Assembly: GCA_003228965.1 (NCBI GenBank)
Contig: QIGP01000371.1
Span: 1-8,847 of the forward strand
Direction of reading: 5' to 3'
Source of the DNA: Gammaproteobacteria bacterium
Lineage (GTDB): Bacteria; Pseudomonadota; Gammaproteobacteria; Steroidobacterales; SZUA-146
Length of the DNA stretch: 8,847 nucleotides
The position numbers were made by a program, and so were the translations under genes. Positions 1 to 5,488 of the stretch are shown in pieces. Position 1 is the first letter of the stretch. Every line of letters starts with the position of its first letter. The notes under the pieces were generated by a model that worked only from the letters and a program-made list of their open reading frames with translations, had not been told where the DNA came from and did not search any database.

Positions 1-27
1 GAACCCGCGAAGCGGGTGCGGCAATCT
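1..27 (+). repeat. Partial copy of the CGTCATTGCG palindromic repeat (left part only)
   Basis: This matches the left portion of the complete copy at 3898-4013. It has a 6-bp hairpin (ACCCGC at 3-8, loop GAA, GCGGGT at 12-17), then GCGGCAATCT. The similarity stops there. A new copy begins seven bases later, so this is a truncated left end. Its outer arm may lie upstream of the window. Confidence 0.7.
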
Positions 28-33
28 TAAACC

Positions 34-153
34 CGTCATTGCGAATCCGCAGACCGCGGGTGTGGCAATCTCCGCCAGGTTGCAGCGAATTCAATCGGTT
101 ACGTCACGTTACGTGAAGAGATTGCCGCGCCCTTTGGGCCAGCATTGGCAATG
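34..153 (+). repeat. Copy A of the palindromic repeat, right end degenerate
   Basis: The copy begins with the outer arm CGTCATTGCGA (34-44). A hairpin follows (45-50 with 56-61, one G-T pair, loop AGACC). Next comes GTGGCAATCT (62-71), which pairs with AGATTGCCGC (119-128, one wobble), and then the small hairpin GCCC-TTT-GGGC (129-139). The right outer arm is corrupted (around 140-153), unlike the clean ends of the copies after lysS. The interior is recognisably related to those copies but has many substitutions, so this copy is older. It lies just beyond the 3' end of the minus-strand OmpA-family gene. Confidence 0.8.
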
Positions 154-166
154 CTGTTGCCTGAAT

Positions 167-193
167 CCCGCTAAACCGGCGGGCGCTATGCGC
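167..193 (-). terminator. Weak stem-loops past the OmpA-family gene
   Basis: Two short inverted repeats lie 14-40 bp past the stop codon of the minus-strand gene: CCCGC/GCGGG (167-171 with 179-183) and GCGC-TAT-GCGC (183-193). They share a base and cannot both form fully. Neither is followed by a T-run in the direction of transcription, so a role as intrinsic terminator is only a possibility. Confidence 0.2.
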
Positions 194-206
194 ACGCAAG
201 GCTTTC

Positions 207-926
207 CTATCGAGTGCTGAGCTTCAGGATTACCCGTCGATTAATGGCGCGTCCGGCGGCTGAATTGTTGCTCGCTATTGGGTCCTTTTCGCCGTAACCA
301 CGAGCGCTTAAACGAGCGCGGCCGATACCAATTTTTTGTAAATAAGCACGGACAGCATCGGCGCGCTGCTGGCTAAGCTCGCGGTTGCGGCCAGCGTCGC
401 CCTGACTGTCGGTATAGCCTGCGACTTCAATGGTAAGGGCAGGATATTTCTCGAGCGTGTTTGCAGCCCGGTCTAGTACAACTTTTGCGCGACGGTTTAA
501 GGTTGATGAGCCCTTGGCAAACTGCAGCCCTGGAAGGCTTAGCCGATCGCCTAGCGGACAGCCAGTGGCGTCGACGTTGACGCCTGCGTTGGTGTTAGGG
601 CAGGAATCCCGGAAGTCGACAACTTTGTCTTTATCGCTGTCGTGGGCGCAACCATTAATGTTGACGGCTACGCCGGTTGTGCTGTCGGCGCACTGGTCGT
701 AGTGGTTAACCACACCGTCGCCGTCGCCGTCGAACTCGCAGCCGCGACTATCGACATTGGTTCCTGGGTTGGAACCAGGGCACTGGTCACTTCGATTATT
801 CACCCCGTCGCCGTCGTTGTCGCTGGCGGCCAGCGCCCAGGGTGACGCGGCGAGTAACGCGGTTGCGATAAAAGCGCCTAGAAAAGCACGCATAGGGGGA
901 GTTTGTGGGGGGGTGTGTCGGGGCAT
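207..926 (-). CDS. OmpA-family outer-membrane/periplasmic protein with thrombospondin type 3-like repeats
   Basis: A 239-residue secreted protein. The N-terminus has a signal peptide (basic end near residue 13, hydrophobic core AFLGAFIATALLAA, cleavage probably after ALA near 33-34). Residues 36-123 carry three acidic repeats of the DxDxDGxxxxxDxC type, with cysteines at 49/63, 79/93 and 109/123. This resembles calcium-binding thrombospondin type 3 repeats. Residues about 133-238 are an OmpA C-terminal domain. Asp173 (in YTDSQG) and Arg188 (in LSQQRA) match the residues that bind diaminopimelate in peptidoglycan, and the C-terminal GYGEKDPIA...GRAINRRV signature is present. I infer a wall-anchored envelope protein; its specific role is unknown. 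ATG at 926 was chosen because AGGA lies 9 nt upstream. ATG 962 would place polar residues before the signal peptide, and ATG 893 is possible but lacks a ribosome-binding site. Confidence 0.88.
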   Translation of the reverse strand: MPRHTPPQTPPMRAFLGAFIATALLAASPWALAASDNDGDGVNNRSDQCPGSNPGTNVDSRGCEFDGDGDGVVNHYDQCADSTTGVAVNINGCAHDSDKDKVVDFRDSCPNTNAGVNVDATGCPLGDRLSLPGLQFAKGSSTLNRRAKVVLDRAANTLEKYPALTIEVAGYTDSQGDAGRNRELSQQRADAVRAYLQKIGIGRARLSARGYGEKDPIASNNSAAGRAINRRVILKLSTR

Positions 927-935
927 TTGAGCGTA

Positions 936-939
936 TCCT
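936..939 (-). promoter_or_regulatory. Ribosome-binding site deciding the OmpA-family start
   Basis: On the minus strand, AGGA lies nine bases before the ATG at 926-924. The other two in-frame ATGs (962 and 893) have no comparable Shine-Dalgarno sequence. Confidence 0.55.
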
Positions 940-1027
940 GTGACCAAACTGCATGTTACCATTGCGCGCCCAAAAAGAATGTTACGCGTTTATCACTTGT
1001 AAGTTTGCAGTGCGACACAAACCGATA

Positions 1028-2129
1028 ATGAGCCTCGAAACCAATTCACTGAAACTGTCCATCAAGGACCTGACTGAGCGCACTCTCGCGCTGAGGGGGT
1101 ACCTTTGACGTCGAGACCAAGCAGGAACGTTTGACCGAAGTCGTGCGAGAGCTCGAAGTCCCCGAAGTATGGAATGACCAGGCTCGGGCCCAGGAGTTAG
1201 GTCGAGAGCGCTCCCACCTTGCCGCCATCGTCGAAACTGTTGTATCTCTGGATTCCAGGCTGATTGATGCCGCTGAACTGTTGGATTTGGCTGTCGAGGA
1301 AAACGACGCCGATACCGTGGCTGAAATCGAACGAGATTGTGTGGTCATGGAGGCGCAGCTGGAGAAGCTTGAGTTTCAGCGAATGTTTTCGGGCGAAATG
1401 GACCCAAGCTCTGCCTTTGTCGACATTCAAAGTGGTTCGGGAGGTACTGAGGCCCAGGACTGGGCCGAAATGTTACTGCGTATGTACTTGCGGTGGTGCG
1501 AACAGCACGAATTCAAAACCGAGCTCATCGAAGCGTCTGCGGGTGATGTGGCGGGAATCAAAAGCGCAACCATTCGTGTAGAAGGTGACTACGCCTTTGG
1601 CTGGCTGCGCACCGAAACAGGTGTTCACCGACTGGTCCGCAAATCGCCCTTCGATTCAGGCAGCCGTCGCCATACTTCGTTTGCCGCCGTCTTTGTATCC
1701 CCTGAGGTCGATGACGATATCGACATCGAGATAAATCCGGCCGATTTGCGTATCGACGTTTATCGCGCAAGCGGAGCGGGCGGTCAGCACGTCAACCGCA
1801 CCGAGTCGGCCGTGCGTATTACGCACGAACCCACCGGCACGGTGGTTCAGTGTCAAAACGACCGCTCTCAGCACAAAAACAAAGCGACGGCCATGAAGCA
1901 GTTAAAGGCCAAGCTCTACGAACGCGAAATACAGCAGCGTAACTCGCAAGCGCAGCAGGTGGAAGATTCCAAGTCTGACATTGCTTGGGGCAGCCAAATC
2001 CGTTCGTACGTACTCGATCAGTCGCGCATCAAAGATTTGCGTACCGGGGTTGAAACCGGTAACACTCAGGCTGTGCTCGACGGCGATCTCGATAAATTTA
2101 TTGAAGCGAGTCTCAAGCACGGACTCTAG
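1028..2129 (+). CDS. prfB: Peptide chain release factor 2 (programmed +1 frameshift)
   Basis: RF2 ends translation at UGA and UAA by triggering hydrolysis of peptidyl-tRNA on the ribosome. The first 26 codons from ATG 1028 end at an in-frame TGA (1106-1108). After a +1 shift, the frame continues from GAC at 1107 to TAG at 2127-2129, giving 366 residues against 365 in E. coli. Residues 206-208 are SPF, the stop-codon recognition tripeptide. Residues 251-253 are the catalytic GGQ, in the context SGAGGQHVN. The residue matching E. coli position 246 is Ala (Thr in K-12). The N-terminal domain, [10 protein letters not shown] and [20 protein letters not shown] are typical. No good Shine-Dalgarno precedes ATG 1028. 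A start at TTG 1131, which a frame-only reading would pick, would drop 34 conserved residues. lysS follows, as in many Gammaproteobacteria. Confidence 0.97.
1094..1109 (+). promoter_or_regulatory. prfB programmed +1 frameshift site (autoregulatory)
   Basis: The site reads AGGGGG-TAC-CTT-TGA-C. An internal Shine-Dalgarno (AGGGGG, 1094-1099) sits three bases before the slippery CTT codon (1103-1105), which is followed by TGA and C, a weak termination context. This is the classical RF2 autoregulation signal. When RF2 is scarce, the ribosome pauses at UGA, slips one base forward and makes more RF2. It differs from the E. coli site only at the TAC codon (TAT in E. coli). Confidence 0.97.
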
Positions 2130-2156
2130 CCTGCATTATTCATGAGTGCAGGCTAG
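2126..2156 (+). terminator. Stem-loop at the prfB stop codon (possible terminator or attenuator)
   Basis: CTAGCCTGCA (2126-2135) and TGCAGGCTAG (2147-2156) form a perfect 10-bp stem around an 11-base loop, and the stem includes the TAG stop codon. No T-run follows, so it is not a canonical intrinsic terminator. It may protect the transcript end or reduce read-through into lysS, 77 bp downstream. Confidence 0.4.
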
Positions 2157-2233
2157 GCATGGCCGATGGCTGTGTTTCGTGGAACAACGTATAGAACACC
2201 TGACTTTTATTTATTTAAAACTAGTGAATTAAA

Positions 2234-3727
2234 ATGACCGCACCTGAAGAAAACCGTCTAATTGCCGAACGCCGTAAGAAACTAAACGATCTAAGAGAAC
2301 AGGGGAATGCCTATCCCAATGACTTTCGACGTGACTCCGTAGCGCGACAGTTACACGCTACATACGACGAGCACAGTAAAGAAGCGCTCGCAGAACTAGG
2401 TGTCGAAGTGCATATCGCTGGTCGCATGATGGCAAAGCGTGTCATGGGTAAGAGTAGTTTCGCCGAAATAAAAGACGGTAGCGGCCGCATTCAAATTTTC
2501 GCCACGCCGAAGAAACTTGACGAAGACGTGTACGAGAAGTTCAAGCACTGGGACATTGGCGACATCGTTGGCGCTACCGGTACGTTGTTCCAAACCAAGA
2601 CTGGCGAGCTCACGGTTAACGTGACTGAGCTACGCTTGCTCACCAAGTCTTTGCGACCACTGCCTGAAAAATATCACGGCATGAACGATACCGAGCTTCG
2701 CTACCGACAACGCTACGTCGACCTCATTATGAACGACGATAGTCGCGCGGTGTTTACCATGCGCAGCCGTTTGATTACGCACACTCGCTCGTTTTTGGAG
2801 TCGCTGGGTTTCATCGAAGTGGAAACGCCGATGATGCATACCATTGCAGGGGGCGCCGCGGCAAAACCGTTTATCACTCATCACAACGCACTCGATATGC
2901 CGTTGTTTTTACGAGTCGCTCCGGAGCTGTTTTTGAAGCGCCTGGTCGTGGGTGGCATTGAGCGTGTCTACGAGATCAACCGCAATTTCCGCAACGAAGG
3001 TCTGTCGACGCGTCACAATCCAGAATTCACGATGCTTGAGCTGTACTGGGCCTACGCGGATTTCAACGATTTGATGAACCTGGTTGAAACACTGTTTCGC
3101 GGACTCGCCGATACGTTGTGTAACGGCCAACAAATCGAGTATCAGGGCGACACGATCGATTTTGCTCCGGCGTTTGAGCGTTTGAGTATTGAACAGGCCA
3201 TTGTTCGTTACAACGACAATATCGACGCAAGCCGCCTGCGCGAGCGTGACTACCTGGTGGGTTTGTGTGAGCAGCTCCACATTCCGGTTGAGCCACACCA
3301 CGGCGAAGGCAAGCTGCAAATCGAAATTTTTGACAAAACGGCGGAAGAACAGTTGATGGCTCCGACTTTTATCACGCACTACCCGACGGAAGTGTCGCCG
3401 CTATCGCGACGTAACGACGACGACCCGTTTATCACCGATCGCTTTGAATTCTTTGTCACAGGAAGAGAGCTTGCCAACGGCTTCTCGGAGCTCAACGACT
3501 CGGAAGACCAGGCGGAACGCTTTGCTGAACAGATACGCAGCAAAGACGCAGGCGACGACGAAGCGATGCCTTACGATCACGACTACATGCGGGCGCTGGA
3601 GTACGGTCTTCCTCCGACCGCCGGCCTGGGTATTGGTATTGACCGGACTATTATGCTGTTTGCCAACGTGGCATCTATTCGTGACGTGCTACTGTTTCCG
3701 CACATGCGACCGGAGAATTTCGGCTAG
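2234..3727 (+). CDS. lysS: Lysyl-tRNA synthetase, class II
   Basis: A cytosolic enzyme that charges tRNA-Lys with lysine using ATP. Its 497 residues are close to the 505 of E. coli LysS, and similarity is evident throughout. The OB-fold anticodon-binding domain occupies roughly residues 56-140 ([18 protein letters not shown]). The catalytic domain contains motif 1 (about 186-201, [11 protein letters not shown]), the GGAAAKPF loop (206-213), motif 2 (about 243-271, containing [20 protein letters not shown]) and motif 3 (464-471, GLGIGIDR). ATG 2234 is used. The region before it is AT-rich, with only a weak ribosome-binding site. The gene lies 104 bp after prfB on the same strand; the two are often cotranscribed, but the intervening stem-loop leaves room for partly separate expression. 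Confidence 0.97.
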   Translation: MTAPEENRLIAERRKKLNDLREQGNAYPNDFRRDSVARQLHATYDEHSKEALAELGVEVHIAGRMMAKRVMGKSSFAEIKDGSGRIQIFATPKKLDEDVYEKFKHWDIGDIVGATGTLFQTKTGELTVNVTELRLLTKSLRPLPEKYHGMNDTELRYRQRYVDLIMNDDSRAVFTMRSRLITHTRSFLESLGFIEVETPMMHTIAGGAAAKPFITHHNALDMPLFLRVAPELFLKRLVVGGIERVYEINRNFRNEGLSTRHNPEFTMLELYWAYADFNDLMNLVETLFRGLADTLCNGQQIEYQGDTIDFAPAFERLSIEQAIVRYNDNIDASRLRERDYLVGLCEQLHIPVEPHHGEGKLQIEIFDKTAEEQLMAPTFITHYPTEVSPLSRRNDDDPFITDRFEFFVTGRELANGFSELNDSEDQAERFAEQIRSKDAGDDEAMPYDHDYMRALEYGLPPTAGLGIGIDRTIMLFANVASIRDVLLFPHMRPENFG

Positions 3728-3737
3728 TAAGCACCCC

Positions 3738-3855
3738 CGTCATTGCGTACCCGCAGACTGCGGGTGTGGCAATCTCCGTCAGGTTGCGGCGCACTCAATT
3801 AGTTAAGCAGCAGTAGCGTTGAGGGATTGCCACGCCCTTCGGACTCGCAATGACG
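3738..3855 (+). repeat. Copy B of the palindromic repeat, 118 bp
   Basis: The outer arms CGTCATTGCG(T) (3738-3748) and TCGCAATGACG (3845-3855) are inverted repeats matching at 10 of 11 positions. Inside lie a 7-bp hairpin (ACCCGCA-GAC-TGCGGGT, 3749-3765), then GTGGCAATCT (3766-3775) pairing with GGATTGCCAC (3824-3833, one wobble), and a small hairpin at 3834-3844 with one mismatch. Positions 3760-3819 match copy C at 3918-3977 at 59 of 60 bases, so the two copies are recently related. It starts 11 bp after the lysS stop. Confidence 0.92.
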
Positions 3856-3896
3856 TAACCCCTTACCCCGTCATTACAATGACGTAACCCCTTACC
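3848..3896 (+). repeat. Tandem duplication of the repeat end and its flank, 29-bp period
   Basis: The 20-base sequence CAATGACGTAACCCCTTACC occurs at 3848-3867 and again, unchanged, at 3877-3896. The 29-bp offset spans the right end of copy B, a 12-13 bp flank and the collapsed mini-copy. A slippage or unequal-exchange event explains it. Confidence 0.85.
3869..3884 (+). repeat. Collapsed 16-bp mini-copy made only of the repeat's outer arms
   Basis: CGTCATT-AC-AATGACG is a 7-bp inverted repeat around two bases. It equals the outermost arms of copies B and C with the whole interior missing. It is probably a deletion derivative formed at the base of a folded copy. Confidence 0.75.
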
Positions 3897-3897
3897 T

Positions 3898-4013
3898 CGT
3901 CATTGCGAACCCGCAAAGCGGGTGTGGCAATCTCCGTCAGGTTGCGGCGCACTCAATTAGTTACGCAGCAGTAGCGTCCGAAGATTGCCACGCCCTTCGG
4001 GCTCGCAATGACG
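3898..4013 (+). repeat. Copy C of the palindromic repeat, 116 bp, best-formed cloverleaf
   Basis: Perfect 11-bp outer arms (CGTCATTGCGA 3898-3908, TCGCAATGACG 4003-4013). Hairpin 1 is 3909-3923 (ACCCGC-AAA-GCGGGT). The inner stem is GTGGCAATCT (3924-3933) with AGATTGCCAC (3982-3991), 10 bp perfect, enclosing 48 bases. Hairpin 2 is 3992-4002 (GCCC-TTC-GGGC). Each helix starts on the base after the previous one ends, so the fold is a four-way junction with no unpaired junction bases. No coding frame is evident. It lies between the convergent 3' ends of lysS and ygfZ, so it could act as a bidirectional transcript-end structure, though it lacks T-runs. Confidence 0.93.
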
Positions 4014-4047
4014 ACGTGCTGCTAGAAACCCTATTGAGTAAGCTTGT

Positions 4048-5004
4048 TCAAATCGGGTAGGGTATTGGCCAATGTTCAAGTGTTGCGCCACTACTAGTGA
4101 GTACGCTATCCGACGCGAAGTCGCTTTCTTTTATCACCGCTAGTACGCCCACGTGATTGTGATCGTCGGTAGCCACTTCCACCACCATTCCGGCGTTGCT
4201 CCCTGACGAAGTTTCGACAACGTCTCCGGGTTCAATCTTTGCAGCCGTAGTCACAACAAAGCGGCGCAGGCGTCTTTTCACGCTGCCGCGGTGGTGTACA
4301 CGCGCAATAATTTCCTGTCCTGTGTAGCAGCCTTTGGTCATGCTAATGCCGTCCAGTGCATCAAGGTTCAGCATTTGTGGAATGTGTTGTAGCTCGGTTG
4401 CAGGCTTGGGAGGTGCAATGCCGAACAGAACGTGTGCGTGTGCCCAGCTGAGATCGTCGTCGCTGTCACCAGAAGGCGGGCTAAAGTCGGCTGCAGAATT
4501 GCTTAGTACCCAGTCAGGTGAGCTTGCAGGTAACCAGGCCGGGTGACATCTGAACGAGCCAGCTTCATCGAGCTCGCATGTGCCCACTGCCGGGGCTTGT
4601 TCTATGTGCACCAAACAGACTAATGACTGGTCAGGCCAGGGAGTAATGTTCACTTTAGAGCGCATGATATAGCGCGAAAGCGTGGTTTTGACCGCCTCCA
4701 AAAGGCGATTGGCCAGAATCAGTGCAAAAATGTTGTCGCTAAACCTGGCAATATCCATGGAGGCGATAACCCGGCCTTTTGGATTGCACAGCGCCGTTAC
4801 TCGGCACTGACCGACAGTTTGCGTGGCTATTTCGGCCGTCATTTGGCCTTGCAGAAAGACAGCAGCATCTTCACCTTCGACGCGTAAACAGGCGTATCCA
4901 AGCGGTTGCACGTCTGTGCTGTCGCGGGCTTCGAGTGCGCCGAAACTGTGTCCGATCGTGTTCAAGGAAGGAATCGGGTCGGCGGTAAAATCCAGAGATG
5001 TCAT
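4048..5004 (-). CDS. ygfZ: YgfZ/GcvT-family folate-binding protein, Fe-S cluster maintenance
   Basis: YgfZ is a cytosolic tetrahydrofolate-binding protein that in E. coli helps build or repair Fe-S clusters in a subset of enzymes. The defining motif KGCYTGQE is at residues 224-231, with the conserved Cys226, and continues as IIARVHHRG. The N-terminal half shows the usual AVFLQGQMTAEI and CNPKGRVIASMDI blocks (residues 48-85). Length is 318 residues against 326 in E. coli. An acidic/serine-rich stretch (about 174-185, SPPSGDSDDD) looks like a variable linker. ATG 5004 gives full length, although no clear Shine-Dalgarno precedes it. It is divergent from the SDHAF4-sdhCDAB operon, and SdhB, with three Fe-S clusters, is a plausible client. 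That link is inference from context. Confidence 0.93.
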   Translation of the reverse strand: MTSLDFTADPIPSLNTIGHSFGALEARDSTDVQPLGYACLRVEGEDAAVFLQGQMTAEIATQTVGQCRVTALCNPKGRVIASMDIARFSDNIFALILANRLLEAVKTTLSRYIMRSKVNITPWPDQSLVCLVHIEQAPAVGTCELDEAGSFRCHPAWLPASSPDWVLSNSAADFSPPSGDSDDDLSWAHAHVLFGIAPPKPATELQHIPQMLNLDALDGISMTKGCYTGQEIIARVHHRGSVKRRLRRFVVTTAAKIEPGDVVETSSGSNAGMVVEVATDDHNHVGVLAVIKESDFASDSVLTSSGATLEHWPIPYPI

Positions 5005-5142
5005 TGTCGTGGGTGATGTCCGTAGGGTTGGCGGGCGACGTAGTTAAATTTACACAAATTAAGGAGTTAGGCAATTGCTAATCGTGACCTAAGTCATCAA
5101 AATACACGATTTGCAAGATAGACAGTATAGGGTCACTCTCTT
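5005..5142. promoter_or_regulatory. Divergent spacer between ygfZ and the sdh operon
   Basis: Promoters for both directions should lie in these 138 bp, but I cannot assign convincing -35/-10 pairs. Visible items are an AT-rich inverted repeat AATTT-ACAC-AAATT (5047-5060), an AGTTAAATTT sequence (5042-5051) that partly resembles ArcA-type sites, and the palindrome TGAC-CTAA-GTCA (5085-5096). There is also an orphan AAGGAG (5061-5066), eight bases before a five-codon TTG frame. A TATAGG hexamer at 5126-5131 lies very close to the 5143 start. All regulatory readings are tentative. Confidence 0.3.
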
Positions 5143-5343
5143 ATGCCTGAAAACAAGTCAGAACAACCCTCAGCTTCGTCGGTTAATGTGTCCGACGAGG
5201 AAAATGCATCGAAAACGATCAAGGGCAAGGCCGAACCGTCGCAAAATACAATGAGTAAAACCGTTGAAGTTGGCGGTCGTGACGGTCCCGACCCTGTGCG
5301 CTATGGCGACTGGGAAAAAGGCGGTCGCTGCATCGACTTTTGA
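5143..5343 (+). CDS. DUF1674 / SDHAF4-family succinate dehydrogenase assembly factor
   Basis: A 66-residue protein. Residues 1-40 are polar, low-complexity and probably disordered, with no signal or membrane segment. Residues 44-66 (GGRDGPDPVRYGDWEKGGRC, then IDF at the C-terminus) match the DUF1674 signature, whose hallmark is GPxPxRYGDWEKxGxxxDF. The eukaryotic member SDHAF4 (yeast Sdh8) binds flavinylated SdhA, limits its unproductive oxidation and promotes pairing with SdhB. The gene's place as first gene before sdhCDAB, 145 bp upstream of sdhC, supports the same role here, in the cytosol on the inner face of the membrane. ATG 5143 gives the usual family length. An internal ATG at residue 37 would leave little beyond the motif. 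The ribosome-binding site is poor. Confidence 0.9.
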   Translation: MPENKSEQPSASSVNVSDEENASKTIKGKAEPSQNTMSKTVEVGGRDGPDPVRYGDWEKGGRCIDF

Positions 5344-5477
5344 ATGCACCGACTTTAGATCGATTGTTATGCAAGACCGACCCGAGCCTGAACACTGCAA
5401 TCTAACCTTCAATGACTATCACTTGTTACTCACACTATTTACCGTACGTTTCGATTTCGAAGCAACGGAAATTACCC

Positions 5478-5481
5478 GGAG
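5478..5481 (+). promoter_or_regulatory. Ribosome-binding site deciding the sdhC start
   Basis: GGAG lies seven bases before ATG 5489. It supports that start over upstream in-frame codons, which would overlap the SDHAF4-like gene and add 75 residues with no place in the family. Confidence 0.7.
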
Positions 5482-5488
5482 CAAGCTT

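Noticed and set aside
430..845. Plus-strand open frames opposite the OmpA-family gene
   Set aside because: They are antisense shadows. Their composition reflects the GAC/GGC-rich repeats of the minus-strand gene, and they show no recognisable motifs.
1131..2129. prfB beginning at TTG 1131
   Set aside because: The conserved N-terminal codons 1028-1105 and an intact frameshift signal lie just upstream, so the TTG is internal.
2909..3379. A 156-codon minus-strand frame within lysS
   Set aside because: It is opposite the conserved catalytic region of LysRS, whose codons explain the open frame.
3728..4047. CRISPR array or small RNA gene in the lysS-ygfZ gap
   Set aside because: There are only two long copies separated by a short tandem unit, with no regular spacers. 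The palindromic architecture fits a dispersed repeat rather than a CRISPR array or tRNA.
5042..5069. ArcA-like direct repeats (AGTTAAATTT and AGTTAGG, 23 bp apart) upstream of the sdh operon
   Set aside because: sdh is ArcA-repressed in E. coli, but the match to the published consensus is partial, the second element is poor, and AT-rich spacers give such hits by chance.
5264..5488. Upstream in-frame extension of sdhC by 75 residues, starting inside the SDHAF4-like gene
   Set aside because: SdhC proteins begin just before the RPLSPHMSVYR signature, and GGAG is properly spaced before ATG 5489. The extension overlaps a recognisable gene in another frame and has no family counterpart.
5344..5488. 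Separate sdhC promoter in the 145-bp gap (TTGAAT 5340-5345 with TGTTAT 5365-5370, or TTGTTA near 5424)
   Set aside because: Spacings or hexamers are poor, and I could not identify a convincing promoter. The gap otherwise shows only the sdhC ribosome-binding site.
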